34,608 nt of DNA from Diphasiastrum complanatum (GCA_029204225.1 CM055092.1:62958692-62993299); one strand, 5' to 3'; positions 21,175 to 32,053 are shown, counted from the stretch's first letter. Notes: generated by a model not told the origin, from the letters alone. Numbers and translations are program-made.

Positions 21175-24100
21175 GTGCATGGTTCTCTTTGTTGTCTGCC
21201 AATTGCATCCAGTATCATTTGCAACCACACCACCTCATTTGCCACCTTCGATGTTGCCACGTATTCGGCCTCGCACGAAGATTGAGCTACAAGTGTCTGC
21301 TTCTTGTATAGTCAACTGACTGCTGCTCCACACGCTGCTGAACATCCTCCTGTTACGGATTTGTTGTCATCTTTATAGCTTGCCTAGCTTGCATCACTGT
21401 ACTGTTGCAGCTCGAACAAATTTTTTTCTTTGTCTGCTTTGTAGATCAATCCCACATTTCGGGTGCCCTTCAGATATTGCAAAATTTGTTTCGCCTTTTG
21501 CCAATGCGCTATGCTAGGATTCAAAGAGAATTGACTCAATGCGTAGACAGAAAAAGCCACGGTCGGGTCTGGTACAGATTGTGAGGTACATATCATACTA
21601 CCAATTAGGTTTTGGTATGGAATACCTTCCATCCTATGTTTCTCCTCATCTGTGTTCAGGCAATCCTGCTTTGTCAGGCTGGCTCCAGCTATCATTGGTG
21701 TGGCCTTTTTTTTGCAGTCCATCATTCGGTACTGCTTCAGCACCTTTTCGGCGTATTTAGATTGACTCAGATGCAATAATCCTTTGATTTGATCTCTTCT
21801 GATCTCCAGCCCAAGGCACTTAGTTGCTTCTCCCAAATCCGCGATTTCATAACTTGCAGATATCTGACTCTTCATCTCTTTGATTAGTTTCAAGGAGTTT
21901 CCTATCATCAAGGAGTCATCCACAAAAATAGTCAAAATCACAAAACTTCTTCCTACTCATTTTATATATACATTGTAGTCTGGTTGAGTAGGAACGAAGT
22001 CTAGAAACTTCAGAAGATTGTCGAGCTTCTTGTACCAAGCTCGTGATGCTTGCTTCAGACCATAAATACATCGTTGTAACCGACAAACATATTGTCGATT
22101 GTTAGGATCTTCGAATCCTTCAGGCTGTTTTATGAAGATTTTTTCCTCTAGATCTCCGTGTAGAAAGGCTATCTTCACATCAATCTGGTGTATTTCCAGA
22201 TTGTATTGCATTGCGTGTGGGAGTAGTAGTCAAATACTTGCCATTTTGACCATTGGTGAGTACATATCCAAATAGTCGATGTCATACCTTTGCGTGTAGC
22301 CCTTGGCCACAAGTCTGGCCTTGTAGCTTCTAACAGTGCCATCTGATTTGATCTTTCTTTTGTATACCCATTTGCAGTTGACGGTCTTTTTGTCTTCGGG
22401 AAGTGGCTCTAGTGTCCACGTCCCATTGGACCTCATTGGCTCGATTTGAGTATGACATTGTCTGCTTCCAGAATTCTCCTTCTGGACTCTGGATAGCTTC
22501 TTGATATGTATTCGGTTCTTCAATGAAGCTGCAAAATTTGAACTTTGTATCTTCGCTCCATTGAAGATTATCATTGTATCATTCTGGAGGTCTTCTTTGT
22601 CTTGTTGACCATCTAGGTCCCGTTTGTCATTGTTCGATTGCTTCTTCTTCGTCAGGTTGATCTTCAACTTCCTGCTGCTCAAGAGTCTGGGGCTCCATCT
22701 GACTTGACGTTTGGTCTCGATCTCCCTCTTGAATTGGCAGTAGTGTGAAAATCTCATGGCCTTTATCTTCCTTCAATCCTAAAAATTTGGACTCATCGAA
22801 CATCACATCTCGACTCAACACAACTTTCTTCGTGGTTGGGTGATAGAGTATGTAGACCTATGATCCATTTGAGTATCCGACCATGACTGTCTACTCTAAC
22901 TTTTCGTCGAGCTTTCTTTTTTGCTCCTTTAGTATGTGCTTGTATGATGCACATCCAAACACACACACATATGACATATCAGGCCTCTTGCCTGTCCACA
23001 TCTCATACGATGTTTTGTTCTCCAGAGTTGTCATTGTTGATCTGTTCTACAGGTGTACCGTTGCAGCTATTGCCTCAGCCCAAAATTGACCTAGCAATTG
23101 AGCTTGTGCCATCATGCATCTAGCTTCTTCAACTAGTGTCTCGTTTCTTCTTTCTGCGACATTGTTATATTCGGGTCTGTACGCAGGAGTGAATTGATGC
23201 TCTATACCTTGTTTTTGGTAGAAGTTTGAAAACTCCTTGCTCTTGTACTCACCTCCATTATCAGATCTAATGGTCTGCACTTTCTTCGAGGTGTGTCTCT
23301 CTGCGAATGTCACAAACTTCTTGTAAGAGTCAAACACTTCGGATTTTTTTTTTTTAATTATAGATCGTCATCATCTGGCTTTAATCGTTAATGAACGTCA
23401 AGAAATACCTTGATGCGGAGAGCGAATCGACTTTCATCGGCCCATAGACATCTAAATGGATGAGCTCAAAGACTTCATTGGCTCTCTTTCCTTCATGTAC
23501 AAATGGACTTTGATATTGTTTGCCCTTTTGGCAGGCTTCACAGAAGTCGATGTCTGGTCTGAATATCTTTAGACCCATCACAATGTCTTTTTTGCTCATC
23601 TCGTAGAGGCTTTTCATGTTCAGATGATACATTCTTTTGTGCTAGAGCTTATCTTCATTTTCTGACGCATTCAATATGCTATCAGAACTGCTGATAATCA
23701 ATATACATGTTACCTTCTCTGCATCCTATAGTTAGCAGCTTATTTGAACTTTGTTCGACCATTCGGCATGTATTGCCATCAAACAAGACTCGAATTCTGA
23801 GATCTTCCATCTTCGAGACTGACAGCAGATCTCTTCTCAGTGAGGGTACATAGAGTGCTCCTGGAAACTCAGCTTGTCCCGACAATGTTCATAGCTATAG
23901 AGTCTCTATGTCTTTCACATCGTGGTTGCTCCCGTCGCCTAGAATCATTGCTCTGTTGTTGTCGAGTTCTCTGTAGTTGATCAATGTTTTTTTGCTGCAG
24001 GTAATGTGTGAGGTTACTCTTCAGTTGATGACTATGTCGTATTCTTGCTCTATGTAGCTTGTTGAAGCCTCATCAAATATTGTGAAGTCTTCGTCACTCT

Positions 24101-24949
24101 TGTCAGCATCCCTCGACGACTCTGCAACATTCGCTTTTTCAGCCTTGTTTTTATTTTTCAGGTTGAATCTGCAATCGTATGCAGAGTGTCCCTTCTTCTT
24201 GCAGTGCATGCAAAGTATTGTCGGATTAAACCAGCATTTGTTGGTTGTGTGCCCCGGCTTGTAACAGTGGTCACAAGAAGAGGTTTGTTGGTTTTCGTTG
24301 CCTCTGCTCAAGACTTTGGACTTGTTTTTGTTCTTTTTCCTTCCCTTTGTGAAAAGGGCCTTCTCTTGGTCACTGCTTCCTTCTCCTTCGTCTCTCATCA
24401 ATCTCTCATCAGCGACAAGACTAACAGCTCGTTCGAATGTCATGTCTGGTAAGCTCAGAATGAGCATCCTTAGTGGCTGAAAGGACGTCGAGAGTGATTT
24501 CATGAAGTGCATCAGTTGTTGTGCTACTGGGACCTAGTGCTCCTGTCCTGATGTAGCAAGTTGAGCAAAGATCGTTATGATCTTCTCGACATGCTAATCT
24601 AATTGATTGCCATCCCATGTAGCTGATTATGGAGGTGCATTACCGAAGCGGCAGTCCTCACTTCGTATTTATGTTTTAGTCTTTCCCATGCTTCATGGCT
24701 GCTCGCACAATCTTCAATCTGTATGAGTATTTCTTCATTGATAGACAAAATGATGATCGCCATTGTGCGCTCATCTTTTCTAATCCACTTAGCTCTCTTC
24801 AGGTCTCTCTCTGGAGGGTGTTCTTCTGTGAGTTTGGTCACTGACCAGATGCCCTCACCCTTCAGAAACGTTTTAATTTTAAACTTCTATATTCGGTAGT
24901 TTGTTCCATCAAGATTGATTGCTATTCTCGTCTGGATCATTGTAACCAT
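21175..24949 (-). pseudogene. Decayed copia gag-pol, minus strand
   Basis: From the ATG at 24949: Gag with LDGTNYR near 24915; zinc knuckles CDHCYKPGHTTNKC and CMHCKKKGHSAYDC near 24275 and 24215, both complete. The protease core is degraded. Integrase keeps CEAC near 23545, IHLDVYGPM near 23460 (S-to-L), SDNGGEY near 23260 and NNVAERRN near 23160. RT keeps FLHGDLEE near 22170, IYGLKQASRAWY near 22060 and a FVDD box near 21925. RNase H ends after SSCEAEY near 21280. Several frameshifts and stops separate these blocks. The motif order is that of copia (integrase before RT). Confidence 0.88.
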
Positions 24950-24973
24950 ATTGTGTTGACTTAGAGAATCACT

Positions 24974-24985
24974 GCTCTAATACCA
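24974..24985 (-). other. Primer-binding site, minus strand, one mismatch
   Basis: The minus strand reads TGGTATTAGAGC, one change from the tRNA-Met complement, directly adjoining the LTR end CCTACA. Confidence 0.82.
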
Positions 24986-25652
24986 TGTAGGTGATCACGA
25001 TTAATTTCGTTTCGCTAGACACAACTCTTGATCTTGTTTGCACTTAACTTTTGCTACCTACTTGGGTTAGCTTGCGAAATTAATGCAGGATCCTAAGCAA
25101 ACGACTATTGACCATAGACACAAAATCATTCTATCAAACAAACGACACGAATAACGAAAGATCAAAAGAAGAGAACAATTGTAATTTTTATTTTTGTTAT
25201 GAGTCAGTTGATCAGTGTCTCGCTCATTGGCAGCCTGTCACTCCTCTCACGAATCAGCTATGTTCTGCTCGTTGGCAGACTTTCATGTATAGCTCATAGT
25301 GCTTGAATGCGACTATCTTCTCTTCTATATCTCTCATGAATAGTTTTGTTCATTCTATTTTATCGTTTATCTGGGGACACTGTAAGGTCACTAAGTAATA
25401 GTTTAAAAGACACACTTAATCCTAAACTGTTAGTTAGTTATCCTCTGATGACATGGACCTTGGTGGCTGAGCGTGGTAGTCCAAGACTCCATGCTCATCA
25501 AGCTGCCACCTGTGATATCGAATTGTTTTCCTTCGCTTTGTGCTCTTTGTCCAGGGTGTCTTTTTGTTGCAAAGACGAACACTTTCTTTCGTCCTTCGTT
25601 TCGTCTTCATGGATCGCCAGAGAATGGTTGCATGAGTTCACCATTTCCAACA
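24986..25652 (-). repeat. LTR of the minus-strand copia element
   Basis: On the minus strand it starts TGTTGGAAATGGTGAACTC and ends CACCTACA, 667 bp. The outer end is supported by a second copy of the same terminal 35 bp at 28350-28384. Confidence 0.75.
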
Positions 25653-25908
25653 AAAAAGAATGGCAATTTGCGGGTGTGTGTGGATTACCGTAAATTGAAT
25701 TCCTTCACTATTAAGGATCATTTTCCGCTACCAGTTACAGAGCAGATTTTAGATGACGTCCCTGGGGCATGAGCTTTACAATTTTCTAGACGAGTTCAGT
25801 GGCTATAATCAAATTCAAATTCTGAAAAAAATAGGAAAAAAACAGGATTCATCACAGAATGGGGAGTGTACGCATATAAGGTCATGTCGTTTGGTTTGAA
25901 AAATTCAC
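25653..25908 (+). pseudogene. Ty3/gypsy reverse transcriptase relic
   Basis: Plus-strand translation gives LRVCVDYRKLNSF (near 25670), KDHFPLPVTEQIL (near 25715), then after frameshifts FLDEFSGYNQIQI and YKVMSFGLKNS (near 25905). These are the ordered N-terminal motifs of gypsy RT, stopping before the YLDD box. The left end adjoins the copia LTR at 25652 and the right end adjoins another copia fragment. Orientation is opposite to the gypsy relic at 20583. Confidence 0.82.
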
Positions 25909-27110
25909 TGAGGTCTAATGCTTTAGAAGATCTAGTGGAAGAGTTAGCAAAGTGTAGCTTGTGTGCCTTTGAGATGCTACAAGCCTCACAACTCTTTCCA
26001 CACTTTGAAAATGTCTTTGGAAGGCCGAGAGCAAGATCCTTTGTGCATAGCATTTCCATTGATTTGAAGTTGGGATGGCCCAGCCTCTTATGCCAAAGCT
26101 CTTCCTTATCCATGTTCACACTTCCAAGAAATACATTAGCATCAAGCTTAAAAAGCCTTCTTTGCTTGAATCCCTTTGCAATGCAAGTATCATTCATCAT
26201 AATGGAGCAAACACCTTGCTTAAAATGAACATCTAAACCATCATCCATCAATTGTCCTACACTTAACAAACTCTTAGTGAGTGTAGGAACATAGAGTACA
26301 TTTTGAAGATCTACTCTTTTAGAGGATCCAAGACTTAAGGGAATAGTTCCCACTCCATCTATTCTACATTCTTGATCACTTATTGTTAGAATATACTTTT
26401 TACAACCTACAAAAGGTACAAGAGTTGAAAAAAAATCCTTTTGGAATGTCATGTGAGAGCTAGCCCCACTATCAATCCATTGTGTGTCATTGGAGTAGCT
26501 CTTGATTGTTGATGTAGATGCCATCAAGGATGAATCAACTTCATCCTCCTCTTCCTCAAGGTAAGATTGCCTTGCTTGCTCTCACCTTGTGCAAAGTGCC
26601 CCTTCTTTCCACAAAAGAAGCACTTTAGTTTGGCCTTGTCCTTCTTTCCACCTTTAGAGCTTCATGCTTGATCATCACTCTTGGTCTCCTTGTGTTGGAT
26701 CTTCTTCTTGGACTTTTCCTTGTCTTTGCTTGAGAAGTTGGCCTTCTCATCTCCATCATGTAGCTTCAAGGAACCAATCCTTTGTCTCACATGAAGGATC
26801 CTACTCTCCTCGGCCACAAGCACACTATGTAGCTTGTCAATAGAAGGTAGTGAATCTTGAATTGCAAAGCTTGAACTAGATTGGAGAACTCACCTCCAAG
26901 ACCATTTAGGTTGATTTTCACAAGCTCATCATCTTGGATACTATCACTTATGATGGAAAGTTCTTTATTGAGAGATTTTATCCTCAAGACATACGCTTGA
27001 GCACTCTCATCACTACCTATAATGCTTTGTAGTACTTTATTCCTAGGCATAAGCACTCTAGAGGTGTTCTTGGATTCATAGATCCCTTTCAAGGCAGTAT
27101 TGACATGAAT
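25909..27110 (-). pseudogene. Decayed gag, protease and integrase N-terminus of the copia fragment
   Basis: Gag: YESKNTSRVLMPRNKVLQS near 27075, with breaks near 26880. The zinc knuckle (CFFCGKKGHFA, near 26610) has lost its final cysteine. The protease DSGASSHM is intact near 26475. Integrase zinc-binding motif WHKRLGHP near 26095 and CEACSISKAH near 25975 are intact. The open frame ends about 25900 at a junction with gypsy sequence. Stops and frameshifts in gag make it non-functional. Confidence 0.85.
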
Positions 27111-27792
27111 TTGAACGCAGAACCAAACAGAGCTATAATCAGATTAAGTATAACAAAATATACAAGTCAATAATTCAGGTGAGCACAAAACAATAGTGGG
27201 TTGCTGTAATTTTCTAGAGAGTTCAAATTTTATAGCATGGAGGAATCATCTCATTTACATTCTATTTGGTAGCCACACACTCAAGAAGTAAGATCTACAA
27301 TGACCTTAAACTCAAAGGAACTTGGGAATCAAATTCTACACAAACTGTTCAATTGAAAAACTCGGATTTGACTCTTAGAAGCTCTAATGCCTTCCTATGG
27401 TGTTTAGAATGGATTTAGTCTCTCTCTAGAACTAAAATGAACATAAGCCTCAAAACTCACTCTCAATGATTTAGAGGTTTATCAATCATCTAATATCATT
27501 TCACATCAAATCTATAATGAGATCAATGGATTTTTACAAAGCAAATCACTAGTTTTGCTCTTCACAAATTGTTTGAAGTACAAATATTGAAAAATTACTA
27601 AGATATGGTGAAAGTACAATTCCAACAGCCTCTCACACATGTGGGAAGTACACTTGAACTCTACACACTCATTTGAACTTAAAATCCTCAAGTAAACTAT
27701 TGGTCAAGGTCGCCCTCCTTCAAATTGATTCTAGCACCAATGTTTTTTTCAAAATGAAGAGATTTGGATCATTATCAAAGCTCTTAGACTTG
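27111..27792 (-). other. Leader of the copia fragment
   Basis: Lies between the primer site and gag on the minus strand, and its length is similar to the 745-nt leader of the intact element. No coding feature is visible. A CACATGTGGG word near 27634 resembles the CACACGTGTG palindromes of this family. Confidence 0.5.
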
Positions 27793-27804
27793 CCTCTGAT
27801 ACCA
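27793..27804 (-). other. Primer-binding site, minus strand, one mismatch
   Basis: The minus strand reads TGGTATCAGAGG, preceded by GAAATTTCACA, which resembles the LTR end GAAATTCAACA of the intact element. Confidence 0.8.
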
Positions 27805-27976
27805 TGTGAAATTTCAGAGGAAAGGACTCATTTTGATCTACAAATGATCAATTAGAGTGATTGGTAGCTTGGGATCTTCATCTATATCAAGACTAGCATC
27901 CAAATCTAGCTTCTACTTGACAATTTCTACTAATCCAAGTAAGAACAATCAAATATGATGATCCAAAGGCTTCACA
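27805..27976 (-). repeat. Putative LTR of the copia fragment
   Basis: The inner end is fixed by the primer site. The outer end is proposed where minus-strand reading gives TGTGAAGCC, like the LTR start TGTGAAG of the intact element, giving 172 bp. This is short compared with 727 bp, so internal deletion or a wrong outer boundary is possible. The outer end lies inside a 16-bp perfect palindrome (27970-27985). Confidence 0.45.
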
Positions 27977-27994
27977 CGTGTGAAGTATAGTGGG

Positions 27995-28384
27995 TGTAAG
28001 GCCTGATAACAACGGCAAACTTTCATGCGCAGCTCTACTCTTTGTCTGCACACACACTCTCACACTTTTCTCTGTGTGTTTAATCTATATTTTTATATCT
28101 CCACTGTGTGGAGTTTACAAGATAGCTTAAAGGAGAATTACAAGACAACTTAATGCTAAATCTCTAGTTAACTGTCTCTCCAGTAACGTTGCCTTTTGGC
28201 GGATGAGCGTGACAGCTTGATAGCTTCACGCCTGTCGTTGGGAGGTCGATATGTCGGCCATGCCCAATAATCTTTTTCGGCACTTCAACTTTTGGTAGGG
28301 GGTCCGATATGTCAGTGAGTGCCGATATGTCGGTCATTTTGGGGAATGCCAGGGAATGGTTGCACGAGTTCACCATTTCCAACA
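27995..28384 (-). repeat. Solo-LTR-like sequence related to the LTR at 24986-25652
   Basis: Runs TGTAAGG...TTTCCAACA. The last 35 bp match the outer end of the 24986-25652 LTR with only two or three differences, and a CTTAAT..CTAAA..GTTA segment is also shared. It is shorter (390 versus 667 bp) and has no internal region beside it. Flanking bases do not form a target duplication. Contains three CCGATATGTCGG-like words. Confidence 0.55.
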
Positions 28385-29435
28385 CCCATGGCAACTAGAT
28401 GAACCCTTTTTCCCTTTGGTAGCATTAAATTATGATTGGCCCCTTTTCCATGTGCCAATTAAAATGGTGTTTTTGCAAGTTGTTATACCCATGGCCACTT
28501 GCTCTTTGATTGCTTGACTAACCATATTCCCAATTAAGGGTCTTCTAATCTCTTTTTGACATTGATTTGGTCTTCTTTAGCATATGTCTAATGGAGTTAG
28601 CCTTTTACCAGTCGAGTCCTGGTATTACACTTTTTTGAAAAATTTGATACCAGTCGGGTATCAGTATCAACATGTTTTGTAAATTGGTGGGTGATATCAA
28701 CTGACGTGGGTATTGCAGGGGTGATACCAACCGAGTATAAACCTGGGTATGCGTATATAATTTTTTTTTTCTAAAATTAGCCATTTTATAAAGGGTAGTA
28801 TGCATTTAATGAAAAGCATGTCCTTTTTTAATGTAATATGCATATGATTTTAAAGTATTTTGTTGGTGCTCACCAATGTCTTTGGGACACCATGAAAAAT
28901 ATTTATGACATGTAAATTTTGGAAACTAACTAAAAATGGATACTATATTGATACCACGTTAAATTCGATTTTTTTGCCCCTAATCCGGGTATCGCTATGT
29001 GCATTGACTGGCTAAAACCAGACCAGGTCGAGTATAGACCGCAGTAACACAAAATCATATATCGGGCGGGTATGAGTCTGCCATACCATTGTTGATACCA
29101 GGAGGGCACCACCGGCCACCTATATAGAGGCACAACACTGGTAAGTACTACGATCCAACGCTAAGGAAAGCTCTTCTAATCTAATGCTCACGATTACGTA
29201 ATGGATTCTTTGTGCTGATTATGCCACTTTTTGGGCTTTTTAAAAAGCATAAAATGTCACTGAATTTTTTAAAAAAAAAATTTCAAAATTCTGAAGCCCA
29301 TTCCAGTCCGCATCAGACTGCGTGTCAGTCCGTGTCAGACTGCCACATGGCAGTTTCTCATTGGTCCAAAAAATCCCAAATTGCTAATTATGCTTTGTAA
29401 ATGGCATGTGAAAAAGTCAAAGACTCCATTACGCA
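28385..29435. other. Gene-free stretch with quasi-palindromic GATACC/GGTATC repeats
   Basis: No coding similarity seen. Degenerate GATACC...GGTATC units recur between about 28620 and 29100, the clearest being a perfect inverted repeat at 28646-28662. A small tandem of TCAGACTG/TCAGTCCG words lies at 29304-29342. Confidence 0.5.
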
Positions 29436-29568
29436 ATGGAAGGAGTCGGGCACAGCCTATTCTGCCCATTTCGGCTTTCCAAAAAAATTTAGGCTCGGCC
29501 CCTCCGGCCTTGCTCAAATTTTTTTGAAAATCCTTAGGGGGCAGAATGCCTGTGCCAGCTCCTTCCAT
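29436..29568. repeat. 133-nt near-complete foldback (MITE or hairpin-RNA candidate)
   Basis: The sequence from ATGGAAGGAG to CTCCTTCCAT pairs with itself along almost its whole length: ATGGAAGGAG, GCACAG, ATTCTGCCC, CAAAAAAATTT and GGCC blocks all have their complements in mirrored order, leaving only a short CCTCC loop. Bulges are few. It lies about 1.7 kb upstream of the cryptochrome start. Confidence 0.75.
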
Positions 29569-31298
29569 AATACAAAAAAGGCTCAACAAAACACAACACA
29601 AAGCAAATCTGTGCTTATGTTTTTGGGAATTTATGAACTGCCTGCTGCAACAGCAACAGCAGCGTAGCGTAGCATTGCATTGGCATGCGTTTTTGGCTGC
29701 TGAATCATGTCATCAAGCTTTTGATAGGATTATAGTTATGGATAATGGGAGCTGTTGCAAGTGCAGGATGGTAACTATTATCGCAGCGTTCAGATTTGAG
29801 CAGCTATCGTGTTTCATTGGCATTTTGAAGTGTAGATTACAGGCAGGAATTTGCTATGCCTCGTCTCAATCAAGGCGTTTCTCAACAAAATCAAGCTAAA
29901 ACAAAGGAATTCTAGAAAGGGCTTTACATAAAGTTGATGAGTATCTGTAGAATAAGTCATTTTGAGGTCCAGGCTCCCTGTCAAACTCGTCGCCAATTCT
30001 GTAATTTATCTGTGTTGTTGATTATTATGGATAGATTTTTGTTCAAGAATCCAAAGCCTAGGAGGGCTGTGGCAAGTGAAGGATCCTATAGCATGTTTTT
30101 GTTGTTGTTTGCAACCGAAAAATTCTTGTTTAGGAACGAATAGGTTATAAGAGGTCTGGCAAGTGTGAGATTGTTCAATGTGTTCCGTTAATCCTGTTTA
30201 GGAAGAGCTGTGGCAAGATCCTGTTCGGTAATGGACTGCCATTAGAGGTCTGTAATGCGTAGAATTCTAGAATATGTATTTGTGACTATTTGTTACCAGG
30301 AAACTCCTGTTTACAAGGAAGACCTTTGCAGGATTCCATGCTTCTTGATATATTAAGTTTGATGTGAAATTTCGAAACGCGAGACTGATTGATAAGACTG
30401 GTTTTCTCTTTTCCGCCATTGCAGTATGAAATGTTTTTGATCCAGCGAACAATATTATGAAGATTTCGGCTGGTTGCATTGTTGACTGAGACTGTAGTAT
30501 GATATCTTGGTTTTCTTTGTCGATCATTAATATAAGTCTGTAGGTTGTAATCAACTCGATCTGGTGAACAAATGTCGGATCAAGTTTTGACAATAGCTAG
30601 TACAGTACTGATCTTTTTGGAACCTTGAACTGGTTTTTAATCTGAGCCAACTCCTTATCGTTTAAGGATCTCCATTAGTGATTCAGATAATGTGATTAAT
30701 GCTCTATAAATATGATGGTCTTGGTCGGCCATGTCGATCACCTTCTTTCATTCTACAGCATTAACTCCCTTCAATTTCTGTAAGTAGCTGAACGATATCT
30801 CATAGAAGGGCTTAGATGTATGCTTGACTTGGAGAGTAATCGTAGCACTGTTTTTACAAAACTAATATAAGTAGGGCCGTTAAAACTGCATAGGCTTTTA
30901 TGCTCGGTTCACCAAGTACGAGTCTTTTGTACACGTCTTGAGAGCTAAGTAAGCAGTAGCAGCAGCTAAATGCCAATGCATTCGCGATTTCGTAGCATTT
31001 TGTTAGAACAACCTTCCGCATTTTTTTGTATCTGCTTCTAAATTGACCTCCTATTTGCCTGATGCGTTATATGAAATATTAGAAAAGTGGAAGTCATATC
31101 TAGCATAGCTCGAAATCTCGGCTCTACACTAGCACATTTTCATACGTATAGCAACTTCGCGTGCAAAATGTCATTTGGAGACACCCTTCAGTCCACAGTG
31201 TATCAAGTGAAAGTTTCTGTGCAACATAGTTTTTATCTTGAACGGTAGAATAGAGCTGGCGGTTTGAAGACAAATTTAAACACTTTGCTTTGTTGACA
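29569..31298. other. Upstream region of the cryptochrome gene
   Basis: No coding gene recognised. It presumably holds promoter and 5' UTR, but no element could be located with confidence. Loose repeats of a GGCTGTGGCAAG..GGATCCT type occur between 30060 and 30260. The small open frames here show no family similarity. Confidence 0.45.
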
Positions 31299-31608
31299 AT
31301 GGAAATGCCATGTAGTATAGTATGGCTTAGAAGGGATCTCCGTGTGGAGGACAATCCGGCCCTCTTATCAGCTTCAAGAGGAGGAACTGTGGTACCAATC
31401 TTTATCTGGTGTCCAGAGGAAGAAGGACAATTTCGTCCAGGACGAGGTTCGAGATGGTGGTTGAAAGAAAGCTTAATTCACTTGGATTCCACGTTGAGGA
31501 ACCTTGGCAGTCCACTGATCATAAGAAAAGCTACGGACTCACTTTGCGAGCTTCTTAATATCGCTAAGGAAACTGGAGCTACCAAAGTTTTTTACAACCA
31601 CCTATACG
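31299..31608 (+). CDS. CRY: Cryptochrome exon 1
   Basis: Starts at ATG 31299 (MEMPCSIVWLRRDLRVEDNP), the standard photolyase/cryptochrome N-terminus, and runs to FYNHLY; the split Asp codon continues in exon 2. The exon encodes the first ~103 residues of the alpha/beta domain, including a GSRWWLKESL helix typical of plant cryptochromes. Donor site is G|GTATGC. No frameshift or stop. Confidence 0.9.
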
Positions 31609-31828
31609 GTATGCATGCAATACTTGACAGATACCTGCATTCCCTCAGTCTAAGCAGGTTTCTTTTATGTCCAAAAAGCTTTCTAGAATTATCATCACTT
31701 CATCTAGCTCTCCGCAGTGTCAGTCAAATGATCCACAGACGTCGGGCTTAAAATTTGCACATCTAGATTAGCATTTTTAATTTAATTCTCAATTCTTTGC
31801 TTTTTGTATGTGCATTGTGAGCTTGCAG

Positions 31829-32053
31829 ATCCAATCTCGCTCCTTCGCGACCACCGAGTGAAGCAGGGATTGACAGAGAATGGTATTGTTGTCAAGACGT
31901 TCAATGGAGATCTCCTGTACGAGCCATGGGAAGTGATGAACAAGGAAGGGCAAGCTTTTACAACTTTCGAGACGTTTTGGCAGAAGTGCATGAGCATGCC
32001 TTCTGAACCAGAATCCCCGACTCTGCCGCCAAGGCGCTTAACTCCGTCTTTAT
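31829..32053 (+). CDS. CRY: Cryptochrome exon 2
   Basis: Begins after TTGCAG and reads DPISLLRDHRVKQGL (the first base of the Asp codon comes from exon 1). It continues through NGDLLYEPWEV and FTTFETFWQKC to PPRRLTPSL, the end of the alpha/beta domain. Donor site is T|GTAAGT. The frame is fully open. Confidence 0.9.

Larger units (their letters stand above)
21175..25652 (-). mobile_element. Minus-strand copia element, 3' truncated
   Basis: One LTR (24986-25652), primer site, and gag-pol down to the middle of RNase H are present. The rest of RNase H, the polypurine tract and the second LTR are missing, replaced by gypsy sequence at about 21175. Frames are broken several times. A T-run with odd sequence near 23341-23355 interrupts integrase. 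Confidence 0.85.
25909..27976 (-). mobile_element. Minus-strand copia fragment related to the intact element
   Basis: It contains, on the minus strand, a putative short LTR, a primer site, leader, gag, protease and the first part of integrase, then stops at the gypsy relic. Protein similarity to the intact element at 3502 is obvious (LYVPTLTKSLLSVGQL here, LYVPKLTKNLISVGQL there), so it is the same lineage. RT, RNase H and the 3' LTR are missing. Confidence 0.82.

Noticed and set aside
29569-31298. Several 60-120 codon frames upstream of the cryptochrome
   Set aside because: Low-complexity or random-looking translations with no recognised motif or splice logic.
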